Positions 38,001-49,296 of a DNA stretch of 64,000 nt are shown piece by piece. The stretch is from Vespula vulgaris. Lineage: Eukaryota; Arthropoda; Insecta; Hymenoptera; Vespidae. How positions within the stretch are numbered: the first letter of the stretch is position 1; every line of letters begins with the position of its first letter. The translations under genes and the position numbers were made by a program. The stretch is taken from the NCBI RefSeq assembly GCF_905475345.1, contig NC_066586.1, forward strand, positions 13,924,400-13,988,399. The letters are read 5' to 3'. The notes under the pieces were generated by a model, which saw nothing but the letters and a program-made list of their open reading frames with translations, did no database searches and was not told the origin of the DNA.

Positions 38001-38485
38001 TGATATATCACAAGAAGAGATTTAGTTAAAAGTATTAAAAGGGTTTAGCAGATGAGAAAGCAAAAGGGAAGACAGGAAGGTGGGGGGAAACGCGTAGTGG
38101 GGTGGTCGAAGCTTCGAGAGAGAGAGAGAGAGGGAGGGTAGGGGTATGTTGTTATTTACGGTATTTAGATAACCGGCTTACGTAGAACCCTCACACTCCC
38201 CATTGGTCGTGATCCCGTACTCGAGATACTGCTGGCAGCGTCACCACCAACGTAGCACCGACACCTGCGTAGTCGTGTTAAGAGACGCACGTGCATACGA
38301 CTTTTAGATTATTATAACGAGCGTCACGTTGCATTACCATACGTATCTGCCGACTTGGGAAGCCCTTAACGTTCGAATGGCAATGTCGTTAACACGAAGA
38401 CCTTTATCTTATCGAAAGATTTCTTTTATTTATAGACGAATATTTATACATATATGTGTGCGTATAATGTATGTGTGTGTGTGTG

Positions 38486-38525
<40 letters not shown>

Positions 38526-39005
38526 TATAAATTCGTTAAAATTTTTGTTGCTTACATCGAGATATAAAGAAGAAAAAAAAAGAAAAATAAAAGAAAGAAG
38601 AAGATACCCTGGTGTCTTCGTACGTAATATTTATTTATTTTCTCAAATAAATTTGTCCTTCCGTTATATATATTATGTATATATGTATATTACGTTCTCT
38701 TATCTAGATCGTACTAAATTATTGTGATCCGCTTGATCTCAGAGCGGCACGAACGATTTTTTGTAGTTATTACCGACTCGATATCAACAAATCAGATCTC
38801 TTGTTATGTTGGACTTAGTTCATTCCCACGATGTCAGTACTACAGGACGCGGTTATCTGAATCGTGGAGCACGCGATGCTTTCGTGGCTCTTCGATCCTT
38901 AATGCGGAGATTCGTCTTTCTCTTTGGAATCGATGTGGTTTAACTTATTTTACGGTTGAGGAAGATAGAGAATGAGAAAGAGAAAAAGAAAGAGAGAAAG
39001 AGAGA

Positions 39006-39043
<38 letters not shown>

Positions 39044-40755
39044 CGATTATGTCTAAGCAGGAAACCCACGTGAAAGTTGTTGGATTTTGGCAAATTACAC
39101 GTAACGCGTGATATTATCTAATCGAGTCCACAAGGAGGGAGATTCGTTCTTCCGGTTACACGCTTGGTTGCTCCGATCTAACAGGAAGATCCGAAGTTGG
39201 ATCACCTTCGCTTCTTGAAATAATCGAGCCGGATATGTGTATCTCGAGGCGGACGTTTTACTCGAGGAAGAAAAAATGCAATCGTGCCTTATCTGATCAA
39301 ACTCATCTTCTCTAGGAAGCTTCACGAAAATCGAATCGAATCTAACTAGAAATTAACGTGGATGAAGGGAGTTTGAAGGAGGAGGAGGGCCTTGGGTGGA
39401 GGATTCGTGGGTGGGATGGGATGGCAGATCCTTTTTTCTTTTTTTTTCTCCTCTTCTTTGCCGGAGAGAAAGGAAACGAAAAAAAAGAAAGAGAAACAAA
39501 AAAGAAAGAAAAGAAAAGGTATACCGCGAGGGGAAATAGGTAGGTAATTAGTTAATTAAACAAATAAATTCGAGGCTAAGCGTCGAAACGTTTCCAATAC
39601 TTTTGCTCGGCAACGAGTAGTAAGGAACTTTATCGAAAACTTTTCATTCGAATGAAAAGCATCGCGCGATCGTTTGTAGCAAGAGAGAACCACCTCCTAC
39701 TTCTCTTCCTCCTCCTCCTCCTCCTCCTCCTCCTCTTTCCCCCTCCTCCTTTTTCTCCTTCACCCCGGCGTTCGAACTCGTCCAAGTCCAAGTAATTACA
39801 ATCATCGAGGGGGCAAGCGAGAGCGATCGGTTCGCGAACGACCCAGCTGTGTAGTATTAGTATTAGTTAATGTACGTGTGTATGTGTGAGTGTGTGTGTA
39901 TGTATATGTATGTGTCTGTGTTGTATCCTTCGATCTCCCGTCGTAAGTATCGAGATGCACGAGATGTGTAGCGTTACTATGGTACGTCTAGAAAGAAGGA
40001 TGCGAAGAAAGGGAAAGAGATAGAGAAAGAGAGAGAAAGAGAATCGAATCGTTGGGCAGCAGAATAAGAGAAGGGAATCAGCGCGTGCACAGAGCGAGGC
40101 TTAATGGTTGAGCATCGAGTTGGCGTGTGTTTCGTGGCACGCAAAGCCTCTTGCTAGAGCTCCTTCTTAAGAAGAAGAAGAAGACGAAGACAAAGATGAA
40201 GAAGAAGAAGAAGAAGAAAGAGAAGAAGCAGAAGAAGAAGAAGAAGAAGGAGAAGAGGAAGAGGAAGAAGAAGAAGAAGAGGAGAGGCCCCGTAGGCAAG
40301 CAAGCAAGCAGGCAGGCAGGCAGGCAGGAATCGTCCGTCGGTTGGCTGATTGACAAGCAGAAAGATTTACCGCGATTATTATGATCGTCCGTGTTCCTCA
40401 CCGCGTATCGTTTTGTTTCGCGAACTCAAATTGCCCGGCGGGTCGCCGGTTAGGTCAGCGTTAATTATAGTCTTATATACTTCGAACCGTTTGGATGGAC
40501 GGACGGATGGATATCTATCCGTTTATCGGATCACCGAGTCGTTCCGCCAACTACCACCAACACCAACCAACACTGATCACCATCACTGCTATCGAAATCG
40601 GCTTGGTATCGTTTCTCCTCGCTTCTGCTTTACTATCGTGGACCCGAATGGATGCGACGGGATGGACAAAAGGAGAGAGAGAGAGAAAGAGAGACAAGGA
40701 TGTTTATATATGTGTACGTGAATACGTGTGTTCTACGTACGAACAAAGAACGTAT

Positions 40756-40758
<3 letters not shown>

Positions 40759-40818
<60 letters not shown>
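40759..40818 (+). repeat. (CT)30, 60 bp pure
   Basis: An uninterrupted CT dinucleotide tract is flanked by unique sequence. Confidence 0.95.
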
Positions 40819-40824
<6 letters not shown>

Positions 40825-41532
40825 TAGGTATTGGTACCTACTCATTCTATCTCTCTTACTCTCATTAAAACGTAAGTATTCGTCTCAGTACCTGTCCTCT
40901 ATCAGCATTATCCCTCGTCAAGAGGAGATACCGTTCTCGTTGCCTGGCTACGTTACCCGTTCAGAATCAAAGATCGTGACGTTGGTAGTGAACGTTGGTG
41001 CGTTGGAGATTTCTTCGAGCTGTCCGTTTGTTCTTGTTTGCCGTTCGTCGTTCGGAAGGCGGGATCGAGGTATTCGATGGTGATCGATGAAAACTCTTGA
41101 GAAACGAGTATTATCTGGTCTAGCGAGGAATAATCGCGTATTCGAGTACGATCTAGTTGAATGCTGTATTTGCAGATTTATGTATACGTATTCGTAGATT
41201 TATGCTTTTTTTTTTGTTTTATATTATCATTTGTAATCATTGATTTCATTCAAGGTTGGATTATTTTCTACCAGTACAGATAGATGAAAATATATTTTTG
41301 ATGATTTTTATATCTTTGCAAAGTATTCGGTGAAGAAATAGTGACGGCAGTATTAGATTTTTACATAACTTTTGTCAAATTATCTCAGAATTTTGTTAGA
41401 AAATAACAAAGATATGCTTGGTTGTTTGTAATAACAACTAGAACAAAGAGACAACAATTTCGTCTTGTTTTTCGATCTTTATCTTTCTTTTGGTATAGTC
41501 GTTAGAGACATAAGGTGAGTGGAATTCATCGA

Positions 41533-41594
41533 TCCAGTGGGCAGACCGTGTCAAAATCATTTGGCTCGGCGCACAGTCACGGTCATTATCTGGA
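41533..41594. other. 12-bp inverted repeat with internal loop
   Basis: TCCAG (41533-41537) pairs with CTGGA (41590-41594). After a 6/5 internal loop, GACCGTG (41544-41550) pairs with CACGGTC (41578-41584). The hairpin is 62 bases long with a 27-base terminal loop. Confidence 0.4.
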
Positions 41595-41634
41595 CAACTC
41601 GTAGAACCGAGGAAATTCAAAGTTCTCTGGCTGG

Positions 41635-41646
41635 ATGGCTGGCTCG

Positions 41647-41688
<42 letters not shown>

Positions 41689-41705
41689 AGCTGGCTGGCT
41701 AGCTC
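41635..41705 (+). repeat. (CTGG)n array
   Basis: A tetranucleotide array with a few TAGC and CTCG variants starts 40 bases after the inverted repeat at 41533-41594. Confidence 0.9.
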
Positions 41706-42716
41706 GAGCGAATCGTTCGAGCAAAAGGGCGAAAGCTCGCACATGTCGATCACGATTCTTCGGGTAAATTGGTGATTCGTCGAAATGGCTTGTGGGTGAA
41801 ATCACAATTATTGGATCGTGCCACGACCCGGAGTCATATATCGCCGACAATAGCCTCGAGTGGGATACAATGTCTACGAGCTTTATTGTCCCCTTGAAAG
41901 CGCGTCGGTCAGTTTGGTCCATCTGCTGACCAAGCGACACTCGTCCATGCTATGAGTTCGCCATCGTCATCCTTCGCTGCAACGTCCTTTCTCGCTAAGA
42001 ATTTCCGATATGATAGCTCCCCAAAGTTACATTCGCTGAATTTACAAAATATCTACGTTCAAATGCATTGGATTTCCTTTTGACTCGTCAAAACGACTGA
42101 TGTTAGATATCCTGCGTTCGAGGATTATTAAATTCCTTAATTACAAAAGGTTTTGACAAAATCGAACCAAATATAAAATTATTATCTTCAAGTACTTGTC
42201 TAATTGACGAAGTTAGTAGCAAATATGGATTCGTTACATTCGAAACTTTAACGATCGATGCGGAAATTTACAAAAATAATATCTTCGAAGATTGTAAGTA
42301 TAGATACTTGGAACGGATGATACTCTTTGGTGTTCTTTAACTAATAACGATCGAATGACGAGGGTCGAAAAGGCTTTCGATTTGCGTAAGAGAAATCGGG
42401 TTGAACCATAGCGCGAAGTCAATCGGTCTCGAGGGAGGATCATTAAATTCGAAATGTAAATTGCGAACTATCGTTGGAATACGTTTGGTTAGGGTGTTGA
42501 ACGTAGGTACGAGTGGGCGCTAATATGCGCCAGATCCATTAATCATAACCCCGGGGATTTTATGTACGAATCTGAATGTTTGTGAGTTCGTCTTTTGCCC
42601 GTGTTCTTTCGATTCTTTGTGAGAATGTATGTATGTATATATGTGTGTATATATCTACGTGTATGTCCGTATATATAAGAGTGGCACGAAACTGAAACAG
42701 GTTAACGTTAGACACT

Positions 42717-42798
42717 CCCAGTTGCTCGTTCAGAGGGTTGCACTCGGCATTGTTCGTGGCGCCGAGCTACCCTAAATATTAACAACGAGCGAACAGGG
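42717..42798. ncRNA. miRNA-precursor-like hairpin
   Basis: An 82-base segment folds back on itself. CCC pairs with GGG, GTT with AAC, and GCTCGTT with AACGAGC. AGGGT then pairs with ACCCT and CTCGGC with GCCGAG around a loop of about 12 bases. One side has a large asymmetric internal loop (CAG against AAATATTAAC), which is unusual for a Drosha substrate. It matches no miRNA I know on either arm. It lies in a unique block free of microsatellites. Confidence 0.3.
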
Positions 42799-43379
42799 GT
42801 CAGTACAACCCTCGAAAAGTTTCTTCCTTCTCTCTTTCCCTTTATCGAACGAATTCGTGGGAGGTAAGGGAATCTTCAGTTACGATTTTTCGACCCAAGA
42901 TTCCAAACTATTCGGCATCTGTTCGAGCGACAATGACGTTTTCTAAATGATGAGTGACGATGTTTATCTATTTTACAAAACGTAATCATTCGTATAGGAT
43001 TATTAGAAAAATCGATATGTTCAATGTACATATGTACAATGTTGTAATTTACAAACAGATTAATATAATTCTCCTATGTCTTATTAACGGTATATAAAGA
43101 TTTGTATTGATGTGAGTTTGTGTGGCCCGTTCAAAGAGCCGAGAACAAATCGAAATGGAAAACTTTTCGCTCGCCCCTGTAAACATTTTTACGTGGAGCT
43201 TCGCACACAGTCGACGTATTTACGCGGGGCCGCGTCATTTAACAAAAATCAGCAATCACCGCGATATTTGCGCGAACGGGAAATATTTGGCCAGGCAAAA
43301 TCGTGACATTGCATTGAATGTCTGTTACTTATAGACCGAGTGAGAGAGATAGACAGATCCACGTACATACATATGCATA

Positions 43380-43380
<1 letters not shown>

Positions 43381-43437
<57 letters not shown>

Positions 43438-43445
43438 TATATATA
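43381..43445. repeat. (TA)n, 65 bp alternating
   Basis: The TA tract has one ACACAC interruption and alternation is unbroken across it. It is AT-only apart from the CA units. Confidence 0.9.
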
Positions 43446-43759
43446 GTTTTGAAATGATCGACTCGGAGCAACTTAAAAGTATATAATTAAGATGTAGAAA
43501 AAATAATAAAAAAAATATATGTATATATATTATAGAAACAGTCCTATAAAAACTAATAAAATAATTATACACATGATAAGTAAGGATTATAGAGAATCGA
43601 TGCAAATAATGTCTGGTGTAACTTCTCGAGAAAGAAATATAAGAAAGATAGAGATCGTTGTCACATTGGAATCGTCGACACTCGAAAGGAAGTTAGAAGT
43701 ATGAGAAGGTATCGTCCTTAAATAGGAATAGGAGGTTGTAAAGGCAATATGTAGCGTTC

Positions 43760-44040
43760 ACGTGGCACGCGATTGCGTTCACAATGCGTTCCCATATACG
43801 GTGGCATACATGTGTTCTGGCCAGTGGTTCTTCTACTTCTGGTCCAGACTACCTTTTCCGGTGGTCGCCTCGCTGCATTCCTTATTCGATGCGCCTCTGT
43901 CCACCACGTGTACGGTACTCACCTGTCGGCCAGCCAAGAGAAATGTTCGACGAGACAGCGATAAAGTATCACCTATACGACTATACCTTGTTTTAAGGAA
44001 CAACAGCTGTCGCCGATGTGGATAGGAGGAGTTTGAACGC
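43760..44040. other. Stop-poor block, candidate exon of uncertain strand
   Basis: Three plus frames and one minus frame stay open over roughly 200-280 bases in a GC-elevated, non-repetitive island. One plus frame reads AYMCSGQWFFYFWSRLPFP. Another carries a hydrophobic run (VFWPVVLLLLVQTTF) that could span a membrane. Splice signals at the edges are weak. It is either a real exon or merely stop-poor DNA. Confidence 0.18.
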
Positions 44041-45380
44041 ATTAACGGTTTTAAATTCTGATCGCGATTCGCGAGCAGAGCTAAGAAGGTGACTTCTCTT
44101 GCTAATAAACTCTCTTTTCTTTCCTTTATTTTTCCTTCTTTATTTCTTTTTTCCTTTTATTTATTTACTTATTTCTTTCCTTATTCTTTTTTCTCTCCCT
44201 CTCGATTATTATCGTAGCACTCTTGTTCGTGTTCGCTTACGTATGTATGCTACACGATCGTTCTCTTTCTCCTTCTCCTCGTCCAAGATCGGTCGGCGTT
44301 ACGGTTAGGTTGGTAAATACGACGAGTACTTATTAAATTTTCTTTCGAACCCTTAAACGTCGAACCCAGCGGGGAAACGACTTATCGGAAATCATTTAAA
44401 TGCGAATTTCATCGAGCGTTCGCATCGAGGTAACGCCGAATACGGTATGAGTATAAATTTATACTTATTTGTATTTACCTGCCGTCTTTTCAAACTTTTA
44501 ACGGTATTAAGTGTCGAAATATGGAGATCGTAATTTCTTCGTAGCTATTACGTTAAACTTTTTCTTTGTTTCCTTAACGTTTCTCTTGGTAAAATCTCTT
44601 TCGAAAGAACGAAAAGAGAACCTCGGTCTCTAAGTTAGAACATATACGTAAGCAGCGTGAGTCTACTCTCTCTCTAACGGCGGACAACTCAATTCGATAT
44701 ATCTATCGATATATACACAATGGTACGGTATGCGTCGCGCTCCAAGAATAAGGATAGTACGGATCTGTAATGCCAAGGGAGAGATACTTATTTACTACCG
44801 TCTGGGAATATGCGATATTTGCATTATAATGCTGCCACGATTCAGCACAATGGCGCGCGACACCGGTGCTCGCTTTCGTTTCTATCTACCAACACCAACA
44901 CCATTACAAACATCTTCACGTTGCCAACGAATTACGTGAATATTTCGTTTCCTGCTAGGTAGGCCAAACGGAGGAACGCTAAATGCAAATAAGATGGCTT
45001 TTCGCGTTGTTAATATTAATGAATGAATTTTCTCTGCTCGCAATCTTTTTAGAACCTCGTGCATTTCGTTACGCATGTCTTTCAGAGGGATTTTCTTTTC
45101 TCAAAAAAAAAAAAAAAAAAAGAGCAAAAAAAGAAAAATCTAAAAAAAAAAAAGCACGAGCAAAAAGAAAAAGGAACATGCTCGAAAGGCAAGAGATAGG
45201 ATCGTTGATGCGATCAAACAAAAAATAAAACAAAGATAAAAATGAAAATGTCGAGCTAAATCGATCAAAGTATTAATTCTTAAATCCTTTTCGTTATTCC
45301 ACAAAATCTTTCACGCTTAACAGAAATATTCCAATCTGATTGCTTTAATCATCCCTATATATACACATACGTATTATATA

Positions 45381-45413
<33 letters not shown>

Positions 45414-45442
45414 ATGTAAAGAGAAAAGAAACTCTTGGCGAT

Positions 45443-45476
45443 ATCGTCGACAGCTTGTAGCAGCTGTCGAAGCGAT
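45443..45476. other. Strong short stem-loop
   Basis: TCGACAGCT (45447-45455) and AGCTGTCGA (45462-45470) pair perfectly around a 6-base loop. ATCG/CGAT extends the stem after a 2-base bulge. That gives 13 base pairs in 34 bases. A TATATAAG box occurs about 80 bases downstream (45556-45563). Confidence 0.5.
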
Positions 45477-45783
45477 GAAATAATCGTAATAGAATTGTCA
45501 AAACGAACTCGCGCGTTATTTTATGAGGGTGAATCTAGGCGAGAAAGCGCGATGGTATATAAGGGTGGACTTCTTTACCGGGAGACACAACGGATCCGTG
45601 GAGAATCGTTTCCCTGGGGAATTACCGGGTATTATATTGAACTGGAAGGACGACGAGATAGGGGTCTGGTGCAAATGGAGTACCCTGGTAGAATATGCTA
45701 GTGTCAGGAGGACGCTTACTAATACCACGGATTATACAGATATCTCTACGGTATATCTTATTCGTGCGATCGCTACTGCATTC

Positions 45784-45796
45784 TACGTATGTGTAC

Positions 45797-45850
<54 letters not shown>

Positions 45851-45864
45851 ACGTATGCATGTAT
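45784..45864. repeat. 81-bp alternating purine-pyrimidine tract
   Basis: TACGTATGTGTACG, a (TA)n core and GTATACGTATGCATGTAT alternate purine and pyrimidine without interruption. This is a second Z-forming or cruciform candidate. Tetranucleotide-like ACGT/ACCT repeats follow to 45895. Confidence 0.85.
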
Positions 45865-46163
45865 CTACGTACCTACGTACGTACGTACCTAACCGGAGCT
45901 GCATCTTTCGATAGAAATTAGCATACAACGATAAAAGTTCTCCAGGTCGCAGCTACCAGTGTCCTATGTGTATATATATGTGTGTGTGTACAGTGTGTAC
46001 GTATATACGTACGTACATAAGCGTATTTCTTATAGTATGAACGAAAGGTAAAGGGAAGCTTTCTTTCAGGGGGGAGGGGGAAGGGACAAGAGGAGGAACG
46101 GTGGGAGAGATAGAAGAAAAGAAAAGAAAAAAAATTAGAAAGAAAGAAAGAAAGAAAGAAAGC

Positions 46164-46546
46164 GGCGGGAAAAAATGGCGGATAGAGGCTTGATCACTTT
46201 TCACTCTGGAGACTAGAGTATTCCCAAAATGTAGAAAATGAAGAAAATCGAAAGGTCGAACATTGTCTCTAATCAAGTTGGTGATCGGCGTTGGGACACG
46301 CCGTTTTCTCGATTCGATTGAACGGTCCGGCCGATTCGGCTGAACGTCATATATCCGTTCTGATAGAAGGTAGAGAAGAGGGAAGAGAGGAGGAGGAGGA
46401 GGAGGAGGAGGAGCCGGCTTGTAGGTGGTAGATGGGGTTACAGGGTTGCCAGATCGCGTAATGAAATATGCGTGACGAGAGGTCCCACGAGTCCTCGACT
46501 CACACCACCATTACTCAGTTCAGTTGAGTTCGGTGCGGTTCGGTCC
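46164..46546 (+). promoter_or_regulatory. Promoter-like segment: E2F/YY1-type sites and initiator
   Basis: GGCGGGAAAA (46164-46173) matches an E2F site and overlaps AAAATGGCGG, the reverse complement of a Pho/YY1-type CCGCCATTTT. Downstream, TCAGTTCAGTT (46516-46524) resembles the arthropod initiator TCAGT. GGTCC at 46542-46546 resembles a DPE but is two bases off the strict spacing. No transcript is evident to confirm it. Confidence 0.22.
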
Positions 46547-46703
46547 TGCTCAGGAAGGGTGGCAGCACGTTATATTATTCAATTATGTCATTCCAGTTAT
46601 ACGCACCAGCTACGAGAGCGGTAGAGCGAGAGGGTTCTACGGCGCAGACGCGTTTAACACGCACGGAGATGAGAGAGAAAGAGAAAGATAGAGAGAAATA
46701 GAG

Positions 46704-46705
46704 AG

Positions 46706-46791
<86 letters not shown>
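46704..46791 (+). repeat. (GATA)n-(GA)n
   Basis: A GATA array merges into about 68 bp of pure GA. Confidence 0.95.
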
Positions 46792-46794
<3 letters not shown>

Positions 46795-47282
46795 AAGAGG
46801 ATGGGTGGGAGGTAGAGAAAATGACGCGATTAGCGACGTAGATCGAAATAATCTCTGGAGTATATCTCTCGAAAAATCGATATCAAGCGAGCCGAGAAAT
46901 CGTTATAATCTTCCCTCGGGAATCTCGCGATCCCATCGAGTCTTCCACTTTTTCTTCTATTCCTTCGAACGATATTTTATCGAACGATTTACATGCATTA
47001 AATCGAATATAGGATCCGCGCCATTTTTAAAGGGACAAATCGCCCCGAAATTTTTATTGCCGCGAACGAATGTTTCGTTATTTCGTTTTCTTTTTCTCTT
47101 CTCTTTTCTTTTTTTTTTTTTTATTCTATATTAATATCGAAGAAACTTTTGCACTGCAACGAAATGTAAGATTTTTGACAAATATAAATGGGAGAGTGTA
47201 ACGTAGTTAAACGAGGATCACCCTTGTGCTTTGGCAACGTCGCAACCCGATACAGGCACAAAGAGAGAGAGAGAGAGAGAGG

Positions 47283-47325
<43 letters not shown>

Positions 47326-47930
47326 GCTCGCAGTTTCCAGAGGGGAGCCATTATGAAATTGTAGTTACTCGATTAATTTCAACCCCCACGGGCGAATTAT
47401 CATAAGATAATAGGCACGGACTAATTCGTTCTCGCGCGGCCCGAGTTAGCGGTTCAATGAAATGTTTTATTGCCAATTAAAGAGGTGCTCTTTACTTTCC
47501 TACTCGAAAAGGCATTGTATTAATTATTCAAAAGAGGGCTGAAATTACCAAGACGAATTTGAATTATATTCTCTATAGTCTTTCGTAATAGGTATTAAAA
47601 AAAATGTCAACAAATCTTCATCGATCACGAGACGGATAAATCAAATTTTCTATTGGATATATTACAATTAAAATCAGATAAAGAAAGCCGAAAGAGAAAG
47701 ATGTTCTTTTTTTTATCGAATAAAAGTAAATAAAAATCGTAGACGCATTTTTGTTTCTATTAATCTTAGCATTGACAAAGAGTCATATTAAATAATATAA
47801 AGGTCTAATTCGTAAAAGGTTTCGAAGGGTTTCGTCAAAAAGGGACTCGTTCAAACGTTCGAGGATAATATCGAATTCTGAAGTATCGAGGAAGGTATAG
47901 GAACGATAGTTTCACGGTCAAATCGTTCGA

Positions 47931-47945
47931 GGACGAGGACGACGA

Positions 47946-48005
<60 letters not shown>

Positions 48006-48006
48006 T
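47931..48006 (+). repeat. (GAC)n array, about 25 units
   Basis: This is a trinucleotide array. On the plus strand it lies in an open frame that would encode poly-Asp flanked by NDSFTVKSFEDED and EGQRCDQAEKRR before a stop. That frame has no convincing start, so coding is unlikely. Confidence 0.9.
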
Positions 48007-48249
48007 GAAGGACAGAGGTGTGATCAAGCCGAAAAAAGACGGTGAAACGACGAACGTGTGACGACGATGGCGACAGAGGCGAAGGATAATAAATCAGCGT
48101 GGCTGAGTTTTCCCGTGCCGATGACAAACACAATAAGTCCCAATTTCGGTCATTTATATACGGTACGCCCGGGATAATATGACGGCGGATCCTTTGTGCA
48201 CACACGAGGGGGTGCCACAACGACGCCGGGAGTTCTACGGACGCACACG

Positions 48250-48261
48250 AGTGACGTCACT
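48250..48261. promoter_or_regulatory. 12-bp CRE palindrome
   Basis: AGTGACGTCACT is a perfect palindrome containing the TGACGTCA CREB/ATF core. It stands in a unique GC-rich stretch (48170-48370) downstream of the (GAC)n array. Confidence 0.28.
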
Positions 48262-49241
48262 TACAAGGACATAAATCAAAGCGAAGGACGAAGCACGCCG
48301 ACACCACCACCGCCATGCCGTCCCGGATGCGGCACCGATTCCCTAGGGAACGACCCTTGCCTTCGGAATATTCTCCTTTGACTTTCGAAGGACTCTTTTC
48401 GAATCTTTACTAAAATTCTCTTTTACTTTTATGATCTACATCCGATTTTTCATCGGACAGATGTGAAATATATCATATAGATACGTTCTTTTCTCTTTCT
48501 TCTTTGTATATCCGTAGGTATATATCTATTTCTTTTTTCTTCTGATTTTTCGATCGTAATATATGTAGAATATAAGAAACGATCGTTTTTCCTAAAATAT
48601 AAAATTTCATCAAAAAGTTCGATAATAAGAGAAATAAATATCATTGATAACGTCAACAGTAAACGAGGAGATGATTAACAGAATATGTATTCGAGTATTT
48701 ATGCAATGAATTGTTTCAATCTTTTAAAAGTTCCATCTGTTAAAAATTTGTATTGTCTGAAGAAACTCGAGTAATACAAAATCGAGTTTTTGATCGAACT
48801 AACGTAAGCTTTGTACGTTCGCCGAACACTCGTCGTACTAGAAAGCGGAGATCGCAATAGAAAGATTTCGGTCCATACACGAGTTGGTCGTTCGCGCGAG
48901 TCTATCGAAGTGAATCACGTCTGTCTCTGTCTCTGTCTCTGTCTCTGTCTCTCTTTCTCTCTTTCTCTCTTTCTTTCTCTATAGATCAGATCTAGTCACG
49001 CGTGCAACGGAACTCGCACGGCAGCAACGAGCAAGGCACATTGCTCTCTTCCCCAACTAATAGTGCCTTTCGGTCGCGTGCGTATCCGTTTAAAAGAAAA
49101 AGGGAGACAACGTTATGATAGAACGTTTCTAAGACCGTTTCCGGTTTCCGGGATATGTCAATTTTCGGAAATCAGTCGTTCACTGATTCTCTTTTCGAAC
49201 ATATTCTAACACAACAACAACATGGCTATATTATATCACGT

Positions 49242-49249
<8 letters not shown>

Positions 49250-49292
<43 letters not shown>
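49250..49292. repeat. (TA)n microsatellite
   Basis: A pure TA tract. Others lie at 38490-38523, 50743-50781, 56193-56213 (followed by (AC)n) and 61292-61344. Confidence 0.9.

Positions 49293-49296
<4 letters not shown>

Larger units (their letters stand above)
34023..41500. other. Non-coding stretch, GA-rich then AT-rich
   Basis: GA/CT and TG/TA repeats fill 34.1-35.2 kb. 35.7-37.2 kb is AT-rich and nearly repeat-free. An (AAG)n array at about 40166-40280 borders GCAA/GGCA units. A perfect CCGGCG-GGT-CGCCGG hairpin is at 40435-40449. An octamer ATGCAAAT lies at 35640-35647. No gene is supported. Confidence 0.45.

Noticed and set aside
47931..48040. Poly-Asp open frame across the GAC array
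   Set aside because: No start codon context or splice signal. The length comes from the repeat itself.
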